Source: Microvirga guangxiensis
GTDB taxonomy: Bacteria > Pseudomonadota > Alphaproteobacteria > Rhizobiales > Beijerinckiaceae
Assembly: GCF_900102135.1 (NCBI RefSeq)
Contig: NZ_FMVJ01000008.1
Coordinates: 94,170-158,169, forward strand
Direction: 5' to 3'
Length of the DNA: 64,000 nucleotides
Of this stretch, positions 56,096 through 64,000 are shown one piece after another. The position numbers and the translations under genes are program-made. Under the pieces are notes generated by a model. That model was not told the origin of the DNA. It searched no databases and saw only the letters and a program-made list of their open reading frames with translations. The number at the start of each line of letters is the position of its first letter. The first letter of the stretch is position 1.

Positions 56096-57127
56096 ATGAC
56101 ACAAATGACCCAGTTACAGTCTGCTCCTATGCCATCTGCGGCTACGCGCCTGGACTTCCTTCCCATCGCTGTATTCGCAGCCTTTGCCGTGGCGCCATTC
56201 CTGGCATCGTCATCCGGTGCGGAAGGGTATGTGCTGTCCCTTCTCACTCGCGTGATGATCTTCGGCCTTGCGGCGATGTCGCTCGATCTCATTCTTGGCT
56301 ACGGGGCAATGGTGAGTTTCGGTCACGCCGCCTTCTTCGGCATCGGGGCCTATGCGGTGGGCATCCTAGCAAGCCACGGTGTGGAAGATGCGATCATTCA
56401 AGTTCCTGTTGCCCTTGCTGCATCGGCCCTGTTCGCAGCCCTGACGGGGGCGGTCTCACTGAGAACGAAGGGGGTGTACTTCATCATGATCACCCTCGCC
56501 TTCGCGCAGATGCTCTATTTTCTTGCCTCTTCGCTGGCGGCCTATGGCGGCGATGACGGACTGACGCTTCCGTCGCGCAGCCTTGTGGCCGGCTCAGGAT
56601 TCCTCGACAACGACTTTGCACTTTATGGGGCGACCCTGGCCTGTCTGCTCGGCGCATACATGGTGTCGAGGTCGATCGTGGGATCCCGCTTCGGGCGCGT
56701 CCTGCGCGGGACCAAGGAAAACGCCATTCGCATGGAAGCCATTGGCTTCCAGCCCTTCCACTTCCAACTCGCAACCTACGTGATCAGCGGCATGATGGCA
56801 GGGCTGGCTGGGTGCCTGTTGGCTAATCAGGCGGAGTTCGTCAGTCCTGCCTTCATGACATGGCAGCGTTCCGGTGAGTTGATCTTCATGGTTGTGCTTG
56901 GCGGCCTTGGCTCGCTTCATGGAGCCATCATCGGCGCAGCGGCCTTTATTTTGCTGGAGGAGTTTCTGCCGGAAATCGTTCACGCCGCAACCTTCTTCCT
57001 GAACGATGACCTTCGCTCGCGTCTCACCGAGAACTGGCAGATGGTCTTCGGCCCCATCCTCATCCTGATCGTGCTGTTCGCCCGCGGCGGTATCATGGGT
57101 GTTCTGCGGCGAGGTTCCCATGGCTAG
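56096..57127 (+). CDS. livM: LivM-type ABC transporter permease
   Basis: A 343-residue inner-membrane protein with about nine hydrophobic segments. The motifs LDLILGYGAMVSFGHAAFFGIGAYAVG, TKGVYFIMITLAFAQMLYF and VVLGGLGSLHGAIIGAA are characteristic. Its 3' end overlaps livG by 8 bases. Confidence 0.92.
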   Translation: MTQMTQLQSAPMPSAATRLDFLPIAVFAAFAVAPFLASSSGAEGYVLSLLTRVMIFGLAAMSLDLILGYGAMVSFGHAAFFGIGAYAVGILASHGVEDAIIQVPVALAASALFAALTGAVSLRTKGVYFIMITLAFAQMLYFLASSLAAYGGDDGLTLPSRSLVAGSGFLDNDFALYGATLACLLGAYMVSRSIVGSRFGRVLRGTKENAIRMEAIGFQPFHFQLATYVISGMMAGLAGCLLANQAEFVSPAFMTWQRSGELIFMVVLGGLGSLHGAIIGAAAFILLEEFLPEIVHAATFFLNDDLRSRLTENWQMVFGPILILIVLFARGGIMGVLRRGSHG

Positions 57128-57875
57128 TTCTCTCCTGGAGCTGCGCAGCCTGCAAAAGGCTTATGGCGCCATTCGCGTCACCGATAATGTGAACCTTTCC
57201 GTTCGCCCTGGCGAACTGCACGCCATCATCGGTCCAAACGGCGCCGGCAAGACGACACTCATTCACCAAATCTCGGGCATTCTGAGCCCGGATTCCGGGC
57301 AGATCCTGTTCGATGGCGAGGACGTTACTCATCTGCCCATGCATCAGCGGGTCCGGCGCGGCCTTGCACGCTCGTTTCAAATAACATCGATCCTCCCCGC
57401 ATTCTCCGCTCTTGAAAACGTGGCTCTCGCAGTCCAGGCGCGCTCAGGGTCGAGCTTTCGCTTCTTCGGCAAAGTGGCCCAGGAAAGCTCGCTGAACGAA
57501 GCTGCCATGGAATACCTGAACGTGGTCGGACTTGGACCGCGAGCGCGAGTCATGGCTGGCCTTCTCTCTCATGGCGAGAAGCGGCAGCTCGAGCTTGCTG
57601 TCGGGCTTGCAACGCAACCGAAACTGCTCCTCCTCGACGAACCGCTGGCAGGCACTGGCCACGAGGAATCTCTGCGTGTGATCGAAACCCTGAAGCAGCT
57701 CAAGAACCGCATCACCATCATGCTGATCGAGCATGATATGGACGCGGTCTTTTCTCTCGCTGACCGTGTCAGTGTTCTCGTTTATGGGCGAGTGATCGCC
57801 ACTGATACGCCGGAAGGCATCAGAGCGAACGAGGAGGTGCGGGCCGCCTATCTAGGCGAGGAGGAGATTGCCTGA
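57120..57875 (+). CDS. livG: LivG-type ABC transporter ATPase
   Basis: A 251-residue ATPase with Walker A GPNGAGKTT, the Q-loop FQITSILPAFSALENV, signature LSHGEKRQLELA and Walker B LLLLDEPLAGTGHEE. GAGG lies 5 bases before the ATG at 57120, which supports this start over the frame to 57099. It pairs with livF (TGATG overlap). Confidence 0.92.
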   Translation: MASSLLELRSLQKAYGAIRVTDNVNLSVRPGELHAIIGPNGAGKTTLIHQISGILSPDSGQILFDGEDVTHLPMHQRVRRGLARSFQITSILPAFSALENVALAVQARSGSSFRFFGKVAQESSLNEAAMEYLNVVGLGPRARVMAGLLSHGEKRQLELAVGLATQPKLLLLDEPLAGTGHEESLRVIETLKQLKNRITIMLIEHDMDAVFSLADRVSVLVYGRVIATDTPEGIRANEEVRAAYLGEEEIA

Positions 57876-58573
57876 TGCTGTCCGTCCGAAACCTGCAGAC
57901 ATCCTACGGTGCAGCTCAAGTCCTCTTCGATGTTTCGCTTGACATCGCTGCTGGCGAAGTGGTGACGCTGCTGGGCCGCAACGGCATGGGCAAGACCACA
58001 ACCATCAAGTCCATCATGGGCTTGCTGCGCCCGCACAGCGGTGAGATCCGCTTCGATGGAACCCCCGTGACGCGGCTCGCCCCTTTCAAGATTGCGCAGA
58101 CCGGGATTGGCCTCGTGCCGGAAGGTCGGCAGATCTTCCCGACCCTGACTGTCGAGGAGAACCTCGTCGCGACCGCGGCCTCACGGACCGGCAAGCGCCG
58201 CTGGACCCTGGATGCAGTGTACGAGCTTTTTCCACGATTGAGGGAGCGTCGTAGCAATTTGGGCACCCAGCTTTCCGGCGGGGAGCAACAGATGCTGGCC
58301 ATCGGACGCGCTCTCATGACCAACCCAAAGCTCCTCATTCTCGACGAAGCGACTGAAGGTCTTGCGCCCCTGATCCGCGCGGAAATCTGGTCGTGCCTCA
58401 AGCGACTTCGTGACGAGCGCCAGTCCATTCTGGTGATCGACAAGAATGTGGACGTGCTCTCCAGCTTTGCCGATCGCCACGTCATCATCGAAAAGGGCCG
58501 CTCGGTCTGGACGGGTACAAGTGCGGAACTTGTTGCCGACCCCGGCATCAAGGAGCGTTATCTCCACGTCTGA
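57875..58573 (+). CDS. livF: LivF-type ABC transporter ATPase
   Basis: A 232-residue ATPase with Walker A GRNGMGKTT, VPEGRQIFPTLTVEENL, signature LSGGEQQMLAIGRAL and Walker B LLILDEATEGLAPLI. Length and motifs are typical of LivF. It completes the importer; the next gene follows after 30 bases. Confidence 0.93.
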   Translation: MLSVRNLQTSYGAAQVLFDVSLDIAAGEVVTLLGRNGMGKTTTIKSIMGLLRPHSGEIRFDGTPVTRLAPFKIAQTGIGLVPEGRQIFPTLTVEENLVATAASRTGKRRWTLDAVYELFPRLRERRSNLGTQLSGGEQQMLAIGRALMTNPKLLILDEATEGLAPLIRAEIWSCLKRLRDERQSILVIDKNVDVLSSFADRHVIIEKGRSVWTGTSAELVADPGIKERYLHV

Positions 58574-58603
58574 TGCAGTCCCCTGCCCTGACATGGAGCT
58601 TGT

Positions 58604-59515
58604 ATGCTCAAGAGATCAAACTCGAAGATCATGCGTGAGCAGCCAATGATCGACTGCTCGGCAAAAGATGGTGGGTACATGCTCTATCGTGGAATGGACA
58701 AGATCGCGCTGGATGCAGCCTACGACAACCCCCGTGCGGTCGGGCTGCCCGTACTGCAGGGAATGATGACCGACTGGATCGCCCGCGGCAAAGACATCGC
58801 ATCAGCTGCGCGCCTCACGGAAATACATTATGGCGATGGGGAGCGGAACCGCATCGATATCTTCGAAGCATCCCGAAATTCAGGCTTTCAGGGCAGAGCA
58901 ACGCTCGCTTTCATCCATGGCGGTTATTGGAGGAGCCAAGAGAAGGAGACGTACCGTTTTCTCGCGAAGGGGGCTCTCGAAAGAGGACTCAACTTTGCAA
59001 ACATCGAATACACTTTAGCGCCACACCAAACTATCGGCGGCATCGTTCAGGAGATCAAGCAGGCTATATCTCGTCTAAACAGCCACCTCAGCCAGATCAT
59101 CCCTGATCACGCTTTGCTTCACATGTCCGGCCATTCGGCCGGAGGCCATCTTGTTGCGATGACTCTCAACGAGAGCGGGGTGAGTGGCGGAACCTCGATC
59201 AGCGGGATCTTCGATCTAGAGCCGATCAGCTTGAGCTACCTCAATGAGCAGTTGCACCTTAAGCCCGACGACGTAGCTCGATACAGCCCGCAATATCACA
59301 TTCCCACTTCATCTCCGCCTTTTATCATCTCTTACGGTCGGGAGGAGCTCCCGGAACTCTGTCGGCAGTCCGAAGATTTCCATATCGCCTGGGATGCGGG
59401 AATGCTGCCCTCCAGACTGCTCCGTCTGCCTCAGCACAACCATTTCAGTATTCTTGAAGAGCTGGCAGATCCGGATGGTGTGATCCTAGAGGAAATAGTC
59501 TCCATTATTTCGTAG
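58604..59515 (+). CDS. Alpha/beta hydrolase, arylformamidase (kynurenine formamidase)-like
   Basis: A 303-residue alpha/beta hydrolase. It has the HGGYW oxyanion motif of eukaryotic-type kynurenine formamidases, the nucleophile elbow GHSAGGHL, and a C-terminal His in PQHNHFSILEEL. The family hydrolyses N-formylkynurenine and other formyl-arylamines, so it could release anthranilate-type substrates for the neighbouring CoA pathway (inference). GGAG with 5-base spacing supports the ATG at 58604, although an N-terminus starting at a later ATG is possible. It probably belongs to the Liv transporter operon. Confidence 0.78.
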   Translation: MLKRSNSKIMREQPMIDCSAKDGGYMLYRGMDKIALDAAYDNPRAVGLPVLQGMMTDWIARGKDIASAARLTEIHYGDGERNRIDIFEASRNSGFQGRATLAFIHGGYWRSQEKETYRFLAKGALERGLNFANIEYTLAPHQTIGGIVQEIKQAISRLNSHLSQIIPDHALLHMSGHSAGGHLVAMTLNESGVSGGTSISGIFDLEPISLSYLNEQLHLKPDDVARYSPQYHIPTSSPPFIISYGREELPELCRQSEDFHIAWDAGMLPSRLLRLPQHNHFSILEELADPDGVILEEIVSIIS

Positions 59516-60107
59516 ACGAGACTGCAATAGTCACCGCGAAATTCAATAATCTTTTTCCGGACGCTGAACATCCGCATCAGGTCGGATCCGACCTACGTAC
59601 TTGAACTACTGACTGGCGCTTTGGTCAGTCCCTCATAGGCGCAATCGAGATGAGGCGTTGCCAGAACGAAATGCGGCATCAAGATAAGGCTGCTGCTATT
59701 CAGCAGCGAAGTCGCTCGACCATCGGCGACCATGGAATTTAAAAAGGGAAGAGTAACTCGATACCGGCCTCAGGAGCAGCAGAGCCTGCCCGCACCATAT
59801 ATACACGACGTGGTAATCCCATTTGCAGCGACCGCAAGACAAACACGGATTTTAGTACTCCTAAAGGTTCTTGTCGCTGCTATTGACCTGCCAACAAAGT
59901 AGGCACCTAATTAACCGTGCGTATCGGAAGGTATCATTTTTTCCCCACCCTCTCGAACGCAGTAGTTGGTGCGTATATCAGTAGTCGCCCAACGATGACA
60001 TGCCATATGTATTAAATGGCATGCACCAACAGACTTGTTAACGTCCTCAGTTAACAGTGGCAATTCAAGCTCTTGCAAAATCTGCACTAACGAGCGGAGA
60101 CATTTCC
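59516..60107. other. Intergenic region with several inverted repeats, no gene found
   Basis: This 592-base gap has no supportable coding frame. It contains a perfect 16-bp palindrome at 59579-59594 (AGGTCGGATCCGACCT), an 8-bp repeat pair GCAGCGAC/GTCGCTGC at 59825-59832 and 59873-59880 enclosing a TTTAG/CTAAA pair, and nested repeats near 59965-60030. It may include a terminator for the upstream operon and an upstream regulatory or RNA element for the next gene. Confidence 0.5.
59965..60030. repeat. Nested inverted repeats upstream of the small secreted protein gene
   Basis: The outer pair GTTGGTGC (59965-59972) / GCACCAAC (60023-60030) encloses the inner pair CATGCCAT (59999-60006) / ATGGCATG (60016-60023), all perfect 8-bp arms; the outer and inner right arms share base 60023. 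The element lies 78-143 bp upstream of the next start and could fold as a leader RNA or serve as an operator. Confidence 0.45.
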
Positions 60108-60623
60108 ATGACCAGGAAACGTAATCTCCTGCGCACTGGCCTGTGCGCAGCAACCCTTCTATTGGCTGCAACAGGAGCCATGGCGGCTGGCAAGACACAG
60201 GATCCCGGCACAACGGGACAGAACAACCAGTGCTGGGGCAAAATCGCCTCCGGGCTGGCTCAGTATGACAGCCCTAACTATGACTCCACGACGATGAGTG
60301 GCGGCGGGATGGGCATGCATTCGCGGTCTCAAACGGCCGCAGATAAGAATGGCGGGTTCAACGTCTCCAGCAACTTTTTCGGCAACCACCAGGTCGATCG
60401 CAAGAATGATCCTACTATCGGTAACGCCGGACGCACGGGAGTGGGTAATGTGTCCGCTGGCCAGCCCCATAACACAGCTCCAGGGGATGGTGGCAATGGA
60501 CAGCATGCCGTCAACAACGGCGAGTTCTTCACCCCGCTTGTCGATCCAGTGACAGGAACAATCATGGGTGGGACCGGCGTACCCATTGAGTGCGATTTGC
60601 TGGATCAAAACATCGCGCCTTAA
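60108..60623 (+). CDS. Small secreted protein of unknown function
   Basis: A 171-residue protein with a clear signal peptide (TGLCAATLLLAATGAMAAGK). The mature part is rich in Gly, Asn, Asp and Ser, with an NGGFNVSSNFFGNHQVDRKND stretch, no membrane segment and only two cysteines (in QCWG and ECDLL), which could form a disulfide. I do not recognise the family. GGAG with 8-base spacing supports the ATG at 60108. It ends 109 bases before the MacA-like gene and is in the same orientation. Confidence 0.7.
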   Translation: MTRKRNLLRTGLCAATLLLAATGAMAAGKTQDPGTTGQNNQCWGKIASGLAQYDSPNYDSTTMSGGGMGMHSRSQTAADKNGGFNVSSNFFGNHQVDRKNDPTIGNAGRTGVGNVSAGQPHNTAPGDGGNGQHAVNNGEFFTPLVDPVTGTIMGGTGVPIECDLLDQNIAP

Positions 60624-60732
60624 CGCTATGGCGGTTCGCGGATTGCACATGCCACTCATGAGTCGCGGAGATTTATGGCGGCCCCTCATAGGCAGGCGCA
60701 ATCCGCAGCACTGGAAGATGCGGGGCACAACC

Positions 60733-62109
60733 ATGAAACGTCGCTATCGGATTTTGGCTCTGGGCACGATGCTCACTTCTACCATCCTCCTGCTGCCGCC
60801 AGGTTTTGTCCCTAGCGCCCTCCAGCGTTCCGCCCCTGCCCCTCGATACATCACAGCCCCAGTCGACCGGGGCGACATTCGCACCACCCTCTCGGCGACA
60901 GGAACCCTCAACGCCGTAGGGACCGTCAAGGTGAGCTCCCAGCTCTCCGGGCAAGTTGCCGAGGTCATGGTCGACTTCAATGACCGGGTTGCCAAGGGCC
61001 AGCCCATGGCTCGCCTCGACACGACGGCCTTTGAGGCACGAGTGCGGCAAGCTCGTGCCGGTCTTGAAAGTGCGCGCGCGCGCATTGTTATGGCGAAAGC
61101 CAGCATCGACCGCATGGCGGCGGGCCTCCTCCGCGCACGCTCGGCCCTGCAGATGGCCCATGCCAATCTTCAAGGAGCCAAGGCTCGGGCTGATAACGCC
61201 CGACGTGACTTCGCACGCAAGCAGGCCCTCGTCGAGCGCTCGACGATGTCGCAGGCTGCAGGCGACAATTCTCTTGCCATTCTTCAGTCAGCCGAAGCCG
61301 CACAGCAAGCGGCCGAGGCTGAGCGCGCCGGCGCTGAATCCGCTTTGCTGGCTGCCGGAGCAGACCACAGGTCCGCGGTCTCGCAACTCGCCTTCGCGGA
61401 GGCCTTGCTCAAACAGCAGGCTGCTGTGCTCGACCAAGCGGAGGATGACTTGGCGAACACGGTAATCCGCGCGCCCTGTGACGGGGAGGTCATTGGCAAA
61501 GATGTCGACCGGGGCCAGATCGTTGCAGCCAGCCTGTCTGCTCCCACTCTGTTCGTCATCGCCCAGGACCTGCGGCAGATGGAGGTTCATGCCAGGGTTG
61601 ATGAAGCTGATATCAGCCGTGTCCAACCTGGACAGACCGCCGCCTTCACCGTCGACGCCAGCCCCGGTCGGGTTTTCGCTGCCGAAGTCGCGCAGATCCG
61701 CAAGGCTCCGAGCCTGGCTCAGAACGTCGTCACTTACACTGTGGTCCTCTCGGCCTCAAACCACGACCTGTTACTGCTGCCGGGCATGACGGCCTTGGCG
61801 CAGATCACCATTGACCAAGCCAAGGATGTTTTGCGGATCCCGAACGCGGCTCTTCGGTTCCGTCCTTCAGAAGAGGCTGTGCCGGGCACTGCTCAAGCGG
61901 CCGAGGGCAGCGTCAACGCGGTCTGGGTGCTTGAGGGAGGCCGTCCGACCAAGGTTCCCATCCGGATCGGAAGGAGCAATGCCAGTGCCACAGAAATCGT
62001 CGACGGTCCGCTGCACCTGGAGCAGCAAGTAATCGTCGGCGTTGCGAGGTCTCCCGCTGACAATTCGCTCCTTGGCCGCCTGGGAGGCGCCCTATGGTCC
62101 CGCCACTGA
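60733..62109 (+). CDS. MacA-like membrane-fusion protein (HlyD/RND adaptor family)
   Basis: A 458-residue periplasmic adaptor. It has an N-terminal membrane anchor (LALGTMLTSTILLLPPG), lipoyl/beta-barrel start TLSATGTLNAVGTVKVSSQLSGQV, a long Ala-rich coiled-coil hairpin (about 105-255), and the second lipoyl half TVIRAPCDGEVIGKDVDRGQIV. The ATG at 60733 gives the family-type N-terminus; an ATG at 60718 would add five residues, and no strong ribosome-binding site separates them. Its 3' end overlaps the ATPase gene by 16 bases. Confidence 0.88.
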   Translation: MKRRYRILALGTMLTSTILLLPPGFVPSALQRSAPAPRYITAPVDRGDIRTTLSATGTLNAVGTVKVSSQLSGQVAEVMVDFNDRVAKGQPMARLDTTAFEARVRQARAGLESARARIVMAKASIDRMAAGLLRARSALQMAHANLQGAKARADNARRDFARKQALVERSTMSQAAGDNSLAILQSAEAAQQAAEAERAGAESALLAAGADHRSAVSQLAFAEALLKQQAAVLDQAEDDLANTVIRAPCDGEVIGKDVDRGQIVAASLSAPTLFVIAQDLRQMEVHARVDEADISRVQPGQTAAFTVDASPGRVFAAEVAQIRKAPSLAQNVVTYTVVLSASNHDLLLLPGMTALAQITIDQAKDVLRIPNAALRFRPSEEAVPGTAQAAEGSVNAVWVLEGGRPTKVPIRIGRSNASATEIVDGPLHLEQQVIVGVARSPADNSLLGRLGGALWSRH

Positions 62110-62846
62110 TCCAAGCTACCGAGCTTCGTAAGGAGCATAGACTTGGCGACGCGACGGTGACGGCATTATGCGGTGTCAGCCTTACGATCGAGTCGGGAGA
62201 ATTCATCGCCATCATGGGGCCATCTGGATCAGGCAAATCGACTCTGATGCACCTGCTCGGCCTCTTGGATCACCCCACCGCCGGTAGCTATCGTCTTGGT
62301 GGCCGTGACGTCACAGACCTAGGCGCAGACGAACGTGCGCGGACCCGTGCACAAAAGATCGGCTTCATCTTCCAAGCATTCAATCTGCTCGGGCGCAGCA
62401 CTGCCATTGAAAACGTGGAATTGGCAATGACGTATGCCGGCGTCCCCAGGAAAGAACGGCGGTTACGGGCGGTGACCGCACTCGAAAAGGTTAGCCTCGG
62501 TCACCGGCAGCACCATTGGCCTGGACAACTCTCAGGCGGAGAGCAACAGCGCGTTGCTATCGCACGGGTGCTTGCGGCCGGCCCCGGCCTGATCCTCGCC
62601 GATGAGCCCACTGGCGCCCTCGACACGGCAACAGGACGCGAGGTCATGGCACTACTCCAAGATTTGAACCGAACAGGTCGGACCATCGTCCTCGTCACAC
62701 ACGACCCAGCGATTGCCCGCTATGCGAAGCGCATTGTGCGCATGCAAGACGGATGTGCAATCAGTGATGAAGCAGTTGTACGGGACGTTGGTTCCGACGA
62801 TGCAGCCTCACAAGGGCTGGCCTGCCCAGAAAAGACCGCACCATGA
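62094..62846 (+). CDS. MacB/LolD-type ABC transporter ATPase
   Basis: A 250-residue ATPase with Walker A GPSGSGKST, FIFQAFNLLGRSTAIENVELAM, signature LSGGEQQRVAIARVL and Walker B LILADEPTGALDTATG, typical of the MacB/LolD/FtsE group. The permease domain is on a separate gene directly downstream (ATGA overlap), whereas in MacB both are fused. Confidence 0.93.
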   Translation: MVPPLIQATELRKEHRLGDATVTALCGVSLTIESGEFIAIMGPSGSGKSTLMHLLGLLDHPTAGSYRLGGRDVTDLGADERARTRAQKIGFIFQAFNLLGRSTAIENVELAMTYAGVPRKERRLRAVTALEKVSLGHRQHHWPGQLSGGEQQRVAIARVLAAGPGLILADEPTGALDTATGREVMALLQDLNRTGRTIVLVTHDPAIARYAKRIVRMQDGCAISDEAVVRDVGSDDAASQGLACPEKTAP

Positions 62847-64000
62847 ATATGGCAGAAACAATACGCATCGCCTGGCGTGCGGTGAAGGCTAATCTCTTGC
62901 GCAGCACATTGACTATGCTCGGGATGATCATCGGTGTAGCTGCCCTCATTGCCATGGTGGCTGTGGGAAGTGGAGCTCAGGGCCAGATCGACGAGCAGAT
63001 CCGCTCCCTTGGCGCCAACCTTCTGATGATCCAGCCCGGCTCTGCCAATCAAGGCGGCGTACGCCTCGGCACGGGCTCGCGCCAAAACTTGAGCGAGGAG
63101 GACGCGGCTGCGATAGCAAGTGAAGTGCCTGAAGTCATTGTTGCAGCACCAACGATATCAAGGGCCACGCAAATCGTGCACGCCAATGCCAACTGGTCCA
63201 CCCTCGCCGGCGGCATCACCCCGGCCTACCTAGTCGCGCGCGACTGGCGGGTCGAGGCCGGACGCGGCTTTACTCTTGATGAGGTCGAGACCGCCGCCAA
63301 GGTGGTTTTGGTCGGAGCGACCGTCGTTGACAATCTGTTTGAGGGTGAAGATCCGCTGGGGCAATTGGTTCGGATTGCCAATGTGCCATTCACCATCGTG
63401 GGCGTCCTGAGCCGAAAGGGGCAGAACGCCGGCAGCGGTCGCGATCAGGACGATGTCGTGCTGATCCCCTTGTCGACCGCCAAGCTCCGCGTGCTCGGAA
63501 GCAATAAGGTAAGTCGGAGCGCTGTAGACTTCCTTATGGTGAAGGTTGTTTCGGATGATGCAATCGTCTCGGCGCAGGAGCAGATCCGACGCTTGCTGCG
63601 ACAGCGGCACAGACTGGCTTCGGATGCGCCGGACGATTTCCAGATCCGCAAACCTTCGGAGACCATGGAAGCCCGTGCCGCGGCTACCCGGTCCTTCACC
63701 TTCCTGCTGGCTGCGATTGCATCGGTTTCTCTGGTGGTCGGAGGGATCAGCATCATGAACATCATGCTGGTCTCGGTCACTGAACGCACACGCGAGATTG
63801 GCCTCCGCCAAGCGCTTGGGGCACGCCGACGAGATATCCGGAACCAGTTTCTGGTCGAAGCCACAATGCTGTGCTTGTTGGGCGGTCTGCTCGGAGTAAT
63901 CGTAGGCACATTTGTGGCAGTTGGAGTTGGCAAGTTGGCGGAGTGGCCAATTTGGGTGAGCCCAGCGTCGATTGCACTTGGGTTTGTCTTTTCCGGAGCC
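62843..64000 (+). CDS. MacB-type FtsX-domain permease, cut by window edge
   Basis: The frame is open for 386 codons to the window end. It has an N-terminal membrane helix (LRSTLTMLGMIIGVAALIAMVAVG), a MacB periplasmic core domain (GSGAQGQIDEQIRSLGANLLMIQPG) and the FtsX domain start ATRSFTFLLAAIASVSLVVGGISIMNIMLVSVTERTREIGLRQALGA. The remaining one or two helices are beyond the edge. With the adaptor and ATPase it would form a tripartite efflux pump for macrolides, peptides or lipids. Confidence 0.92.
   Translation, partial: MNMAETIRIAWRAVKANLLRSTLTMLGMIIGVAALIAMVAVGSGAQGQIDEQIRSLGANLLMIQPGSANQGGVRLGTGSRQNLSEEDAAAIASEVPEVIVAAPTISRATQIVHANANWSTLAGGITPAYLVARDWRVEAGRGFTLDEVETAAKVVLVGATVVDNLFEGEDPLGQLVRIANVPFTIVGVLSRKGQNAGSGRDQDDVVLIPLSTAKLRVLGSNKVSRSAVDFLMVKVVSDDAIVSAQEQIRRLLRQRHRLASDAPDDFQIRKPSETMEARAAATRSFTFLLAAIASVSLVVGGISIMNIMLVSVTERTREIGLRQALGARRRDIRNQFLVEATMLCLLGGLLGVIVGTFVAVGVGKLAEWPIWVSPASIALGFVFSGA

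Overview
The window looks like chromosome or chromid sequence of a metabolically versatile, denitrifying alphaproteobacterium, most likely of the Hyphomicrobiales (Rhizobiales). The signs are a BA14K-family protein, an NnrR-type Crp/Fnr regulator next to nnrS and pseudoazurin, napEFDABC and nosRZDFYLX clusters of alphaproteobacterial layout, a high G+C content, and frequent ATGA/TGATG gene overlaps. I saw no rRNA, tRNA, CRISPR array, insertion sequence or phage gene. A genus assignment (for example Microvirga-like) would be a guess.

Region 1 (1-4.8 kb), housekeeping: a UvrA paralogue without the UvrB-binding domain (cut by the left edge), a glutamate dehydrogenase with a TTG start, and an Rnk/GreA-C-type regulator behind a structured leader.

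Region 2 (4.9-26.5 kb), anaerobic nitrogen oxide respiration: nnrS, pseudoazurin, an NnrR-like regulator, a DUF1858 protein, a PaaD/MIP18-like Fe-S protein and an NnrS-like membrane protein; then moeA, a DUF4142 protein and napCBADFE on the minus strand (periplasmic nitrate reductase plus molybdenum cofactor insertion); a rubrerythrin-type ferritin-like protein; and nosRZDFYLX on the plus strand (nitrous oxide reductase with copper and flavin maturation). Several sites of the form TTG-N8-CAA (FNR/NnrR type) lie in the intergenic gaps. A strong terminator ends the nos operon. Nitrite reductase and NO reductase are not in the window.

Region 3 (26.5-40.8 kb), an uncharacterised catabolic operon: after a BA14K protein, a GntR/FCD regulator is divergent from an apparently continuous plus-strand operon. 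It encodes a hydantoin-racemase-like protein, an allantoinase-like amidohydrolase, a VOC protein, a complete Opp/Dpp-type ABC importer, a second solute-binding-like protein without a signal peptide, a second amidohydrolase, a DapA-family lyase and an atypical SDR. Several of these enzymes carry substitutions at canonical catalytic or metal positions. The substrate cannot be read from the sequence; a cyclic amide, hydantoin or ureide-like compound is a reasonable guess. A perfect 30-bp palindrome closes the operon.

Region 4 (40.9-59.5 kb): a membrane-bound class III adenylate cyclase, then an aerobic CoA-dependent aromatic degradation locus that best fits 2-aminobenzoate (anthranilate). It has the ligase, the two-domain monooxygenase/reductase, SDR, MarR regulator, two enoyl-CoA hydratases, acyl-CoA dehydrogenase, RidA and 3-hydroxyacyl-CoA dehydrogenase on the minus strand, and a Liv-type ABC importer plus an arylformamidase-like hydrolase on the plus strand. 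Two matching 24-bp AT-rich palindromes, upstream of the monooxygenase and in the divergent ligase/transporter promoter, are good candidates for the MarR operator.

Region 5 (59.5-64 kb): a 0.6-kb gap with several inverted repeats, a small secreted protein of unknown function, and a MacA/MacB-type efflux system (adaptor, ATPase, and a permease cut by the right edge).
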